64,000 nt of DNA from Phycisphaerales bacterium. Lineage in GTDB: Bacteria; Planctomycetota; Phycisphaerae; UBA1845; Fen-1342. Within the stretch, counting starts at the first letter, position 1. The number at the start of each line of letters is the position of its first letter. Below are positions 47,008 through 55,574 of this stretch, in pieces. The position numbers were made by a program, and so were the translations under genes. The DNA lies in NCBI GenBank assembly GCA_016716475.1, contig JADJWG010000002.1, positions 558,001 through 622,000 on the forward strand, read 5' to 3'. The notes beneath the pieces were generated by a model. The model made no database searches and was not told the origin of the DNA. It saw only the letters and a program-made list of their open reading frames with translations.

Positions 47008-48045
47008 TCAGGCCCGCCCGGCGAGGGCGGGACGGCTGGCGGCACCCTTGTCCACCAGCCACGGCATGAGCGCTCGTAGTCGCTTGCCAACCTGTTCCAC
47101 GGGATGTTCGGCATCGCGGGCGGCGGCGGCGGCCATGTTCGGCTTACCAGCGGCGCACTCGGCCATCCACTCGTCCGCGAATTTGCCAGTCTGGATCTCG
47201 CTCAGCAGCTCCTTCATGGCGGTACGGGCGGCGGGGCCGACCACACGCCGGCCGCGCGTGAGATCACCGTACTCGGCCGTGTTGCTGATCGAGTCGCGCA
47301 TGCCCGTGATGCCCCGCTCGTAGATCAGGTCGGTAATCAGCTTCACCTCGTGCAGGCACTCGAAGTAAGCCATTTCCGGCGCGTACCCGGCTTCTACCAG
47401 CGTTTCGTAGCCCGCGCGGATCAGTTCGGTCAGGCCGCCACACAGCACCGCCTGTTCGCCGAAGAGATCGGTCTCGGTTTCCTCACGGAAGGTAGTTTCC
47501 AGAATACCGGCGCGCCCGCCCCCGATCGCGGCGGCATAAGCAAGTGCCACTGCCCGTGTGTCACCGGATGGATCCTGCTGCACCGCCACGAGGCAGGGGA
47601 CGCCGCTCCCGGACTCGTACTGGCGTCGCACAAGGTGACCCGGACCCTTGGGCGCGACGAGGAAGACGTTCGCATGCGCCGGTGGCTGTATGCGGCCAAA
47701 GTGGATGCAGAAGCCGTGGGCGAAAGCGAGGTATGCGCCGGACTTGAGGTTGGGCGCGATATCGCGCGTGTAGGTTTCCGGTTGGAGCTCATCCGGGATC
47801 AGCACCATCACGATGTCCGCCCCACGTACCGCCGCGGCGGTGTCGCAGACGGGCAGGCCGGCCGCCTCGGCCGCGGCGCGTCCGCGACTTCCCGGGCGCA
47901 GACCGACAGTCACATCGTGGCCGCTGTCACGCAGGTTGAGCGCGTGGGCATGGCCTTGTGAACCGTAGCCGAGAATGGCAAGCCGCTTGGGGGACAGGAC
48001 CTCGCCACGTACATCGTCGTCACGCCATACCTTCACGGCGGCCAT
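47008..48045 (-). CDS. ilvC: Ketol-acid reductoisomerase
   Basis: 345 residues, class I (short) form. NADPH-dependent step after acetolactate synthase. GYGSQGHAHALNLRDSG is the nucleotide loop, PDELQPETY and APKGPGHLVR are conserved, and the C-terminal domain has the metal ligands around SISNTAEYGD. AGGAAAGG precedes the ATG. Separated from ilvN by 117 bases, so an internal promoter is possible but I see none. Confidence 0.96.
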   Translation of the reverse strand: MAAVKVWRDDDVRGEVLSPKRLAILGYGSQGHAHALNLRDSGHDVTVGLRPGSRGRAAAEAAGLPVCDTAAAVRGADIVMVLIPDELQPETYTRDIAPNLKSGAYLAFAHGFCIHFGRIQPPAHANVFLVAPKGPGHLVRRQYESGSGVPCLVAVQQDPSGDTRAVALAYAAAIGGGRAGILETTFREETETDLFGEQAVLCGGLTELIRAGYETLVEAGYAPEMAYFECLHEVKLITDLIYERGITGMRDSISNTAEYGDLTRGRRVVGPAARTAMKELLSEIQTGKFADEWMAECAAGKPNMAAAAARDAEHPVEQVGKRLRALMPWLVDKGAASRPALAGRA

Positions 48046-48162
48046 CCTTTCCTGCTGAGCCCTCGTTACCTATGCAACGGAGGACATTTCTCTCGTCTCG
48101 TGGTCGCGCCCCGGAATACGCCTTCAATCTCGGGGAGCGCGCGGGGGTCGAGCCACAGCTCC

Positions 48163-48441
48163 TCAGGCCCGCTTTTCCTTGCGTTCGACCAGAGCAGCCG
48201 GGCCATCGACCGGCGCTGCTCCGACAATCCGCAGCTCCGTCAGCTCGGTCACATCAATCACACGGCGGAGTTGCGGCGCGAAGCGATGCGCCACGTTCGG
48301 GGCCGCGGTGACCACGATGGTGGCCCGGCCGTCAGCAGCCGACAGGTACGTCACATTTCCACCCAGCCGGGCAATCAGGAGCAGGATGCGTGGCAAGGCA
48401 CCCATCCGGCGCATGGTCAGGGCAAAGGTCAGGATTTTCAT
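48163..48441 (-). CDS. ilvN: Acetolactate synthase small (regulatory) subunit, short ACT form
   Basis: 92 residues with a single ACT domain of the IlvN/IlvM type: FALTMRRMGALPRILLLIARLGGNVTYL. Such subunits bind valine or stabilise the large subunit. It is much shorter than E. coli IlvH and has the length of IlvM. Start overlaps the ilvB stop by 4 bases (ATGA). The lack of a second domain may reduce feedback control. Confidence 0.88.
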   Translation of the reverse strand: MKILTFALTMRRMGALPRILLLIARLGGNVTYLSAADGRATIVVTAAPNVAHRFAPQLRRVIDVTELTELRIVGAAPVDGPAALVERKEKRA

Positions 48442-50135
48442 CGACTTGCCTCCAGCATATCTCCGACGGCCGCGTTCGGTGGCACCATCGGGAACACATT
48501 CTCATTCTTGGGACATTCGACATGCAGCAGCGCCGGACCATCACACTCCCACCATTCGCGGAGGGCGGTGTCGATCTGGTCCGGCCGGTTCAGGGTCACA
48601 CCGGTCAGGCCGTAGACGCGGGCCAGCGCGGCGAAATCCGGATTATCCGAAAGGTCCACGGCGCTGTATCGCTGAGCAAAGAACATCTCCTGCCACTGGC
48701 GCACCATGCCGAGGTACTTGTTGTCGAGCACGAAGATCTTCACCGGCAGGCGGCAGCGCCGGATCGTCGCCAACTCTCCGAGGCACATCTGGAAACCCCC
48801 GTCCCCGACGATCGCGACCACCCGTTGGTCCGGACACGCACATTGGGCGCCGACGGCGGACGGCAGCCCGAAACCCATCGTCCCCACCCCCCCGGAGGTG
48901 ATGAACTTTCGCGGGTGCGTCGGGTGATAGCGTTGCGCTGCCCACATCTGGTGCTGGCCGACGTCCGTGGTCACGATCGTATCACGACCGATCAACGCAA
49001 ACAGCGCATCCAAGGTGTCGATGGCCGCGACCATGGTGGATCCCGGGTCTTCATCGTGGTTCTGCAGGCCGTCCCCGATGGCCACGAGTTCGTCATACCA
49101 GGTCCGCGGCACGTGGACGGGTTCGGCTTCGAGCAGTCGACACCAGGCCTCCAGTGCCGTTCGCAGGTGTGCGTGGACACCGACGTCGGTCGCGATGATC
49201 TTGTTGATCTCCGCTTCGTCGATGTCGACATGCACGATCCGCGCATTCCGCCCGAATTCGTCGACCTTGCCAGTCACACGATCGTCGAAGCGTGCCCCGC
49301 AGGAGATGATCAGGTCGGCGGTGTCGAGAGCTCGATTGGCCCGCCGCAGCCCGTGCATGCCTACCATGCCGAAGTAGCGCGGGTTATCCGGGTCGGCGCA
49401 GCCGATACCGTTCAGCGTCGTCAAGACCGGAATTTCGCTCAGCCGGCACCAGTGCCGGAACGTGTCAGTCGCATTCGCCAGCTTACAGCCCCCGCCCACC
49501 AGCACGACCGGGCGCTGCGCGTGGCGGAGAAGTTCGTGGGCTGCCGCAATTTCGGTGGGGTTGAGCCGTGGTTCGGGGTGATAACCGGCCACTTCGGTCA
49601 ATGGCGGAGAAACCCGATTCGTGGTTCCGGCAAGCACGTTCTTGGGAATGTCGACGAGGACCGGACCGGGGCGGCCGGTGCGGGCGATGAAAATCGCCTC
49701 TTCCATGATGTCCGGCAGTTCGCCGACGGAACGAACGAGATAAGCGTGCTTGGTGACCGTCTGCACAATGCCGAAAACGTCAGATTCCTGGAAACCGTCA
49801 GTGCCGATCATCCCGGTGGGCACCTGTCCCGTGATTGCAATCAGGGGAACCGAGTCGGCCATCGCGGTGGCGAGTCCGGTGACAAGGTTGGTGGCGCCCG
49901 GACCTGAAGTGGCGATGCAGCACCCCAGCCGCCCGGTGGCTCGGGCGTAGCCATCGGCGGCGTGAATCCCCATTTGCTCGTGCCGCACGAGGATGTGGCG
50001 GATGGGCGAATCGAGCAGCACGTCGTAGAGCGGCATGATCGCGCCGCCGGGATAGCCGAAGGCGAGATCGACCCCGGCCCGTTGCAGGGCGTCGATCACG
50101 ATCTGCGAACCCGTTCGTGTGTGAGCGTCGGCCAC
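48438..50135 (-). CDS. ilvB: Acetolactate synthase large subunit
   Basis: 565 residues; thiamin-diphosphate enzyme that forms acetolactate and acetohydroxybutyrate. GYPGGAIMPLYDVL, the conserved Glu in RHEQMGIHAADGYAR, and the ThDP site GDGGFQMCLGELATI are visible. Start is GTG 50135 with GGAGA about 10 bases upstream. It opens the nine-gene branched-chain operon and lies 41 bases after the leader terminator hairpin (50177-50213). Confidence 0.96.
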   Translation of the reverse strand: MADAHTRTGSQIVIDALQRAGVDLAFGYPGGAIMPLYDVLLDSPIRHILVRHEQMGIHAADGYARATGRLGCCIATSGPGATNLVTGLATAMADSVPLIAITGQVPTGMIGTDGFQESDVFGIVQTVTKHAYLVRSVGELPDIMEEAIFIARTGRPGPVLVDIPKNVLAGTTNRVSPPLTEVAGYHPEPRLNPTEIAAAHELLRHAQRPVVLVGGGCKLANATDTFRHWCRLSEIPVLTTLNGIGCADPDNPRYFGMVGMHGLRRANRALDTADLIISCGARFDDRVTGKVDEFGRNARIVHVDIDEAEINKIIATDVGVHAHLRTALEAWCRLLEAEPVHVPRTWYDELVAIGDGLQNHDEDPGSTMVAAIDTLDALFALIGRDTIVTTDVGQHQMWAAQRYHPTHPRKFITSGGVGTMGFGLPSAVGAQCACPDQRVVAIVGDGGFQMCLGELATIRRCRLPVKIFVLDNKYLGMVRQWQEMFFAQRYSAVDLSDNPDFAALARVYGLTGVTLNRPDQIDTALREWWECDGPALLHVECPKNENVFPMVPPNAAVGDMLEASR

Positions 50136-50176
50136 GTTCTATGCTCTCCGCGTGCCCGCGCTGCCTGTACGGGCAC

Positions 50177-50213
50177 AAAAAAACCGGCATGGCTTTCGCA
50201 GCGATGCCGGCAG
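50177..50213 (-). terminator. Attenuator terminator in the ilvB leader
   Basis: Minus strand: CCGGCAT (50204-50210) pairs with ATGCCGG (50184-50190); the loop allows GCT/AGC to add three pairs; then seven T residues (50177-50183). This is a normal rho-independent terminator, placed 25 bases after the leader ORF stop and 41 bases before ilvB, so it would end transcription before the operon. Confidence 0.85.
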
Positions 50214-50336
50214 AGTTTGCTGAACCAAGTTGGGGTTTACAGCCCTCGTGCCTCACCGCTGTTGCGGCTGATAATTAGGGATAGCCGTACTACTACCGGG
50301 CTATGCAGGTAGCCGCGGAGCAGGGGGGCTGCCGGC
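50199..50336 (-). promoter_or_regulatory. Alternative (antiterminator) pairing elements in the ilvB leader
   Basis: Two upstream segments can pair with the 5' side of the terminator and so block it. CAGCGGTG (50254-50261), near the end of the leader ORF, pairs with CATCGCTG (50199-50206) over 8 bases with one G-U. GCCGGCAG (50329-50336) pairs with CTGCCGGC (50206-50213) over 8 perfect bases. A ribosome stalled on the control codons (50270-50296) leaves the first free and favours read-through; a ribosome at the leader stop covers it and lets the terminator form. The model is inferred from the sequence. Confidence 0.65.
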
Positions 50337-50425
50337 GCAAACAAGCCAACCGACAACGGCCCGGGCGGGCAGGGATCAGCGACGGCGTCGTGGCAGCGGC
50401 TGCGATGAGACGTCAAAAAATCCAT
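50237..50425 (-). CDS. ilv leader peptide ORF with Val/Leu/Ile control codons
   Basis: 62-codon ORF directly before the attenuator. Near its end it encodes VVVRLSLII, with codons GTA GTA GTA, CGG, CTA, TCC, CTA, ATT, ATC at 50270-50296. GTA and CTA look rare in this GC-rich sequence, so stalling would be sensitive to charged Val-, Leu- and Ile-tRNA. The ATG at 50425 has only a weak ribosome site; the peptide may start later, at TTG 50346-50370 region, so the 5' end is uncertain. A weak promoter (TTGCGA-N17-TAGTCT, 50435-50463) would place the RNA start just before the ATG. Confidence 0.7.
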   Translation of the reverse strand: MDFLTSHRSRCHDAVADPCPPGPLSVGLFAPAAPLLRGYLHSPVVVRLSLIISRNSGEARGL

Positions 50426-50533
50426 ATCCGGTGAAGACTATCGAACACTGAAACGTTTCGCAAGAGAAATCTGTGAACTTTCTGCGCTTCCGCCTGGCAA
50501 GGCCGCAAGGAAGGCATGCCCCCAACGAGGCCG

Positions 50534-51904
50534 CTACGGTGGATTGGGTTGCGTCGGGATCGACTTCCCGTGTGGGTCGGAGTCGGGGTGGCCAAGACTC
50601 GCAGCCAGGCGGCGTTGGAGGGCGGGATCGGTTACGTGTTCGAGTTGTTCAGCCGAATCATGCCCGTGGTCGGCCGGGCCCCACACGTGCTGATCGAGGT
50701 ACGTCTCCCACAGGCGGTGTGACCGCACGAGTTCGCGGGCGGCCTCCTGCCCGGCGGCGGTCAGAAGTAGTTGGCCATCACCCAATCGTACCAATCCCTC
50801 TCGGCGCAGCCCCCGAACGGCGAGTCGCAGGATCAGACTCGGGCTCTGCACCGTGCCGCGCAACTGACGGAGCGCAACCGCGGTCCCAGGGTTGTTTTCC
50901 TCCAACCGATAGAGCCGCCCGATCACGTCTTCCCGCGCGACCCGCAAGGCAAGTCGGGTCTGGTGCCAGGCCCGGGTCAGCAGGCCTTGCCGTGGCGCGC
51001 AGAAAAGTGCGACGACAAACAGAGCACCGGCGGCGACTCCCATCATTCCCGAGGTGCTTGTACTGAAATCCCCGAAGCCCAGCCAACTCGGTAGCGTAAT
51101 TGCGCCGGCATGCCCGAGCAGCGCTGCCGCGGCACCGAGCGCCATGCTGAGGACGAGCATGACACTCAGACGGTCGGTCAGCAGCCGGGCGGTGGCCGCG
51201 GGCACAATGAGCATCGCAATGACCAGGATGCTGCCCACGGCTTCGAACGCGACGACGGTGGTCATGGCCACAAGCGTCATGAGCAGATAGTGCAGCAGTT
51301 GCGACGAAAAGCCGAGTGCCGTCGCGAGCGGCGCATCGAAGGTGCAGAGCTTCAATTCCTTGTACAGCAGGCCGATGAACAGCAGGTTCACCAGCAACAA
51401 AGTGCCCGTCGTCAGTGCGGCGCGGGGTACCGACGGGCCCAGGAGCGGAGCGAGCGCCGCCGGCAGGGCGACGTGATCCAGCGCCACGGTCTCGATGTAG
51501 CCATGCAACACGCAGTCGGGGTCGAGGTCGGTGCCATGCGCCGCGACCACGATCAGCACCAGTCCCAGTGCGAACAGCACTGTGAAGACCACGCCCATCG
51601 CGGCGCCCTCCTCGACCTTGCCGTAACTGTGCACGAGTTGGGTGAGCAGGGCCGTGCCGATGCCGACGATGGCGGCGCCGAGCAACATGGCCACGCCGGT
51701 GCGGTCGGCTGTGATCAGGAAGGCGGCCGCAAGACCTGGCAGGACGGCGTGCGACAGGGCATCACCCATCATGCTCATGCGGCGCAGGACGAGGAACACG
51801 CCCAGCACGGCGCACGCCATCGAAGCGAGTATGCCGACGACCACAATATCCGTATCGATCGGCTTCCAGCCGGTGGCCTGAAACAGTGGTGTGGCGGCGA
51901 GCAT
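50534..51904 (-). CDS. Metal ABC transporter permease with C-terminal DtxR-like domain
   Basis: 456 residues. The first 290 or so form a ZnuB/MntB-type permease: LASMACAVLGVFLVLRRMSMMGDALSHAVLPGLA pattern in parts and about eight helices. A linker leads to a winged-helix/DtxR-type region: LRREGLVRLGDGQLLLTAAGQEAA, then HRLWETYL and AEQLEHV, and the LGHPDSDPHG end typical of DtxR/MntR. Residues matching the known metal ligands (His, Glu, His) are kept. The tail could sense cytosolic metal and gate uptake. Partner of the second permease; the two genes overlap by 1 base. Confidence 0.9.
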   Translation of the reverse strand: MLAATPLFQATGWKPIDTDIVVVGILASMACAVLGVFLVLRRMSMMGDALSHAVLPGLAAAFLITADRTGVAMLLGAAIVGIGTALLTQLVHSYGKVEEGAAMGVVFTVLFALGLVLIVVAAHGTDLDPDCVLHGYIETVALDHVALPAALAPLLGPSVPRAALTTGTLLLVNLLFIGLLYKELKLCTFDAPLATALGFSSQLLHYLLMTLVAMTTVVAFEAVGSILVIAMLIVPAATARLLTDRLSVMLVLSMALGAAAALLGHAGAITLPSWLGFGDFSTSTSGMMGVAAGALFVVALFCAPRQGLLTRAWHQTRLALRVAREDVIGRLYRLEENNPGTAVALRQLRGTVQSPSLILRLAVRGLRREGLVRLGDGQLLLTAAGQEAARELVRSHRLWETYLDQHVWGPADHGHDSAEQLEHVTDPALQRRLAASLGHPDSDPHGKSIPTQPNPP

Positions 51905-53442
51905 TACGCGGACTCCTGCGGGGGCACGAGATCTATCCGGGCCGACTGCCCGGCTGATGCCAATTCAGGGGCTTCGCGGGTGAGAGCGGCCTCCAGCTCG
52001 CGGACGAGCGCCCGGTCGAGAACGTGTTCCACCTCGTCGGCATCGCGGTCGACATGCGCGGGGGCGACGTCCGCGTGCGTGATCAGGTACAGCTCCCAGA
52101 GGCGGTGATTACGGGTACAGCGCCACGCTGCGAGGCGACCCCGCGCAGTCAGTCGGACGGCAGAGGTACCCGGTACGGGTTCGATATGGCCGGCGCGCTG
52201 CGCGCGCCGCAAGGCGCGCCGCAGCGCGCGGAGTGTCCAGGAGCGTTGCGCCAGGAGAGCGGCAACCGGCACGGTGATTTCTGCCACTCCGGCCGGCTGA
52301 ATCTGCCCCTGGGTCTCGGCGATTTCAAAGAGGGCACGCAGCAGATTCTGGCGCTCGACTTTGCGGCGCAGGCGGCGCTGTTGCAGCCCGCGCTGCACCA
52401 GGCCGCGCTGGCGACCGAAGACCAGACTAAGCGCAAACAACGCACCCGCGACGAGCACGATGACCGCACCGGCCGGCAACCGTGGAAACAGCGCGCTGAG
52501 CGCTGCACCCAGCAGGCAACTGACACCGCCCAGGAGCGCGGAGCAGCCCACGAGCGTAGGTAGGTGCTCGGTCCAGAAGCGCGCTGCGGCCGGTGGAATG
52601 ATGAGCAGCGCAACGACCAGGATGAGCCCGACGGCTTGCAGGCCGATCATCGTGACCACGACGATCAGTATCATCAGGCCGAGGTCGAGCCAGTGGATGG
52701 GCCAGCCCTGCGCTCGTCCGAATTCCGGATCGAAGCACAGCAGGGTCAATTCCTTGAAGAGCAGTGCGCAGGCCGCCGCACACAGCAGGGCGACGATCAC
52801 GATGGCCCAGGCCTCCCGGGCAAGCATCGAGGCCGTCTTGCCGTAAATGAACGATTTCAAACCGGCTGCGTGGCCCGTGCCCATGTTCTGAATGAGGATG
52901 AGCAGGACGATTCCGACCGCGAAGAACACGCTCAGCACGATGCCGAGGGCCGCATCCTCTCGGATGCGCGAGTTTTGCAGGATGAACTGCACCACTAGGA
53001 CGCCGAGGACCCCCGTAATCGCGGCGCCGAGCAGCAAGCCCGGCATCCACTTACCCGTGCCACCGAGCATGGTCATCAGGATGAAGGCCCCACCCACACC
53101 CGGCAGCGTCGCGTGGGCGAGAGTATCGCTGAGCAGGGCCCGCTTGCGCAGCAGCAGGAAGGTCCCCACTGCTCCGGCCGCGAGTCCGAGGGCGCCGACG
53201 CCGATCACCACCACGCGCGTGTTGTAGTCTGCCAGGGTCAGAACCCGCACCACCTGTTCGGTCGTCGGCCACTCCAGCACGGGCGGCGCGAGTGTCCGTG
53301 GTGCCGACCCGGCCCAGGCGGAACTCGCCGTCCCCACGAGCAAGAGCAGTAGGCCACTGGTCCGCAGGAGCGCGGGCCGGACATAGGCGCGCGTCCACGC
53401 GCTGGGGAAGGGCAAGCCCGCCATTCGCCCGAAGCCACTCAC
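51904..53442 (-). CDS. Second metal ABC permease with C-terminal DtxR-like domain
   Basis: 512 residues, start GTG 53442 overlapping the ATPase stop (GTGA). N-terminal hydrophobic leader helix, then a permease with TFLLLRKRALLSDTLAHATLPGVG. The C-terminal 150 residues again form a winged helix (LRALRRALRRAQRAGHIEPV) and a DtxR-type metal part: NHRLWELYLITHADVAP, then VDRDADEVEHVLD. The two permeases are not near-identical, so they probably make a heterodimer. No separate dtxR/mntR regulator gene is in the window. Confidence 0.9.
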   Translation of the reverse strand: MSGFGRMAGLPFPSAWTRAYVRPALLRTSGLLLLLVGTASSAWAGSAPRTLAPPVLEWPTTEQVVRVLTLADYNTRVVVIGVGALGLAAGAVGTFLLLRKRALLSDTLAHATLPGVGGAFILMTMLGGTGKWMPGLLLGAAITGVLGVLVVQFILQNSRIREDAALGIVLSVFFAVGIVLLILIQNMGTGHAAGLKSFIYGKTASMLAREAWAIVIVALLCAAACALLFKELTLLCFDPEFGRAQGWPIHWLDLGLMILIVVVTMIGLQAVGLILVVALLIIPPAAARFWTEHLPTLVGCSALLGGVSCLLGAALSALFPRLPAGAVIVLVAGALFALSLVFGRQRGLVQRGLQQRRLRRKVERQNLLRALFEIAETQGQIQPAGVAEITVPVAALLAQRSWTLRALRRALRRAQRAGHIEPVPGTSAVRLTARGRLAAWRCTRNHRLWELYLITHADVAPAHVDRDADEVEHVLDRALVRELEAALTREAPELASAGQSARIDLVPPQESA

Positions 53443-54290
53443 CGCGGCGGTCCTCCGCGGCTGGCGCCGGCCATCGCATGCGCGGCTTCTTCGAGCAGCG
53501 TTAGCCGCCCCCCGTAGGTCTTTCTCAGGTTGTCCGCGGTAAAGACCTCTTGCACCGGTCCTTGCGCCACGATGCGCATGTTGATGAGTAGCACGTAGTC
53601 AAAGTACTCGCGCACCGTCTGGAGATCGTGATGGACGCACAGGACCGTACGTCCGGCCGTGCGCAGGTCGTGGAGGATGCGCACAATCGCACGTTCGGTG
53701 GCGGCATCGACCCCCGCGAAGGGTTCGTCCATGAGATACAGGCGGGCGTCCTGCGCCAGAGCCCGTGCGAGGAAGATGCGCTGCTGCTGACCGCCGGAGA
53801 GTTGGCTGATCTGCCTGCGGGCGTACTCAGCCATCCCGACGCGCCCCAGCGCGTCGCGCGCGATTTCCCTGGCCGCCCGCGTGACGGGGCGAAACCAGCC
53901 CAGGTGCCCATAGCGCCCCATGGTGACAACATCGAGGGCGCTCACCGGAAAGTCCCAATCGACACTCTCACGCTGCGGGACATAGGCAACCAGGTGCCGC
54001 TGGCGGCGATAGGACTCCCCGTAAATCATCACGCGGCCGGAAGCGCGCGGCACAAGATCAAGCACGGCCTTCAGGAGCGTGCTTTTGCCGGCACCGTTCG
54101 GACCGATGAGCGCGATGAGCTGCCCCTCGGGTATGTCGAAGTCCACATCCCAGAGCACCGGCTTGCGATGGTACGCGACGGTCATATCGTCCACGGCCAG
54201 CGGGGCCGTCGGCGGGTGGGCGGCATGCTTGATCGTCGTCGTACTCGGTGGTGTTTCCGGGTTCGCGGATTCCGTGTGGGGGGCAGTCAA
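53439..54290 (-). CDS. Metal ABC transporter ATP-binding protein
   Basis: 283 residues from TTG 54290, chosen because GGAG sits 6 bases upstream and it follows the substrate-binding gene stop by 1 base; the longer frame extends into that gene. Walker A GPNGAGKST, VPQRESVDWDFPVSALDVV (typical of ZnuC/MntA), signature LSGGQQQR, Walker B LYLMDEPFAGVD, and switch HHD. Cluster 9-linked importer for Mn, Zn or Fe. Confidence 0.93.
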   Translation of the reverse strand: MTAPHTESANPETPPSTTTIKHAAHPPTAPLAVDDMTVAYHRKPVLWDVDFDIPEGQLIALIGPNGAGKSTLLKAVLDLVPRASGRVMIYGESYRRQRHLVAYVPQRESVDWDFPVSALDVVTMGRYGHLGWFRPVTRAAREIARDALGRVGMAEYARRQISQLSGGQQQRIFLARALAQDARLYLMDEPFAGVDAATERAIVRILHDLRTAGRTVLCVHHDLQTVREYFDYVLLINMRIVAQGPVQEVFTADNLRKTYGGRLTLLEEAAHAMAGASRGGPPR

Positions 54291-54291
54291 G

Positions 54292-55359
54292 TCACTCTCC
54301 CGTCGCGAGCCGGCCGCGCCAGCCGCGCGCGGGTGCATCGCCGCCCAGCGCACGGGCGATGGTCGTGGCGTTGTGGTCGATCATGCCGACATACGTGCCT
54401 TCGTAGGTACCGGGGGCGCCCATGGCATCGGAATACAGCGTGCCGCCGAGCCGGACCGTCGCGCCGCGGGCCCGGGCACCCTCCAGCAGCGCGGTGACGT
54501 TCTTGTCATCGACGCTGGTTTCGACGAAGACGGCCGGCACCCGCTGTGTGACGATGAGGTCCACGAGCCGGCGGATGTCCTCCAGCCCGGCCTCCGATTC
54601 AGTCGAGAGGCCCTGGATTCCCAGTACGCGCAGGCCGTATGCCCGTCCGAAGTAGTTGAAAGCATCATGTGCCGTGATCAGCACGCGGTGCTCGGTGGGA
54701 ATCGTTGCCGTGACCGTGCGTACGTACTCGTGCAGTTCCGCCAGCTCAGTTTCGAACCGGGACGCGTTGGCCTCGTAATGTGCGCTGTTCTCCGGGTCGA
54801 ATTCCGCCAATGCGACGGCGACGCGCCGCACGGCGGCCTGCCAGGCGGAGACATCCATCCAGACGTGCGGGTCGGTGTGTCCCGCGAACGCTTCGGGCTC
54901 GAGCAGCGTATCTTCGTTGATCAACTCGGTGACCGCATAGACCGGGCGGCCACCGCGACTCATCCGCAGGAGTACATCCGTCATTTTCCCTTCGAGCATC
55001 AGCCCGTTGTAGAAAATCACATCGGCGGCCTGCAACAGCGCGACATCATTTCGTGTCGGCTTGTAGAGATGCGGGTCTACGCCGCTGCCGATCAGGCCGC
55101 GTACCTGCGCGCGCTCTCCTGCGACCTCCGACACGATGTCGGTGATCATGGCGACCGTGGTGACCACGGTGTACGGATCGCTGCGTGGTCCTGTAGCACC
55201 GCTGGTTTCGGCGCTGGAGCGCTGACAAGCGCCGGTCCAGGCAGACACCAGCGCAAGTGCCAGAATGACCCCGCCTCGTGTCCAGGTGCGGGCGCGGCAA
55301 GCCGGACGGCGTACGGCCGCACCGGCTTGAGGCCGTCCCCTTTCGTGCAATCCGGGCAT
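54292..55359 (-). CDS. Metal-binding lipoprotein/solute-binding protein (cluster A-I)
   Basis: 355 residues from ATG 55359 (AAGG 8 bases upstream). Signal region GGVILALALVSAWTGAC ends in a lipobox-like Cys, so it should be a lipoprotein. ZnuA/TroA-type fold: first His in GSGVDPHLYKP, second His in GHTDPHVWMD, third in LITAHDAFNYFG, and an acidic ligand in ETSVDDKN. Three His plus Asp/Glu fits Mn or Zn. No long His-rich loop as in many ZnuA, which slightly favours Mn. First gene of the four-gene operon. Confidence 0.92.
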   Translation of the reverse strand: MPGLHERGRPQAGAAVRRPACRARTWTRGGVILALALVSAWTGACQRSSAETSGATGPRSDPYTVVTTVAMITDIVSEVAGERAQVRGLIGSGVDPHLYKPTRNDVALLQAADVIFYNGLMLEGKMTDVLLRMSRGGRPVYAVTELINEDTLLEPEAFAGHTDPHVWMDVSAWQAAVRRVAVALAEFDPENSAHYEANASRFETELAELHEYVRTVTATIPTEHRVLITAHDAFNYFGRAYGLRVLGIQGLSTESEAGLEDIRRLVDLIVTQRVPAVFVETSVDDKNVTALLEGARARGATVRLGGTLYSDAMGAPGTYEGTYVGMIDHNATTIARALGGDAPARGWRGRLATGE

Positions 55360-55393
55360 GGTAGTGGCCTTGTCTGAATGTCGGGACACTGCG

Positions 55394-55412
55394 CCGGCGG
55401 AACCACCGCCGG
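55394..55412 (-). promoter_or_regulatory. Leader hairpin of the metal importer operon
   Basis: Perfect 7-bp stem (CCGGCGG/CCGCCGG, loop 5) in the leader, between the promoter at 55441-55469 and the first gene. It could be a regulatory or stability element; no T tract follows. Confidence 0.4.
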
Positions 55413-55440
55413 TCGAAATGTTGCCTCGACTACTTTTCGT

Positions 55441-55469
55441 ATTATAACCAACAAATCGAGCCGTGTCAG
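55441..55469 (-). promoter_or_regulatory. Promoter of the metal importer operon
   Basis: Minus strand CTGACA (55464-55469) and TATAAT (55441-55446), spacing exactly 17. One mismatch from consensus in total. No clear DtxR/MntR/Fur-type operator palindrome overlaps it, which fits control through the permease tails or a distant regulator. Confidence 0.65.
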
Positions 55470-55574
55470 GGGCGCGGGCGAAGTGGCGTAAGGGTGCGCA
55501 TGAAGGGGCCCCACGCCTCCGTGCGCGGGGCCGACCTCAACTCTCCCCGCCGATGCGACTCGGGGATCGCCCGG

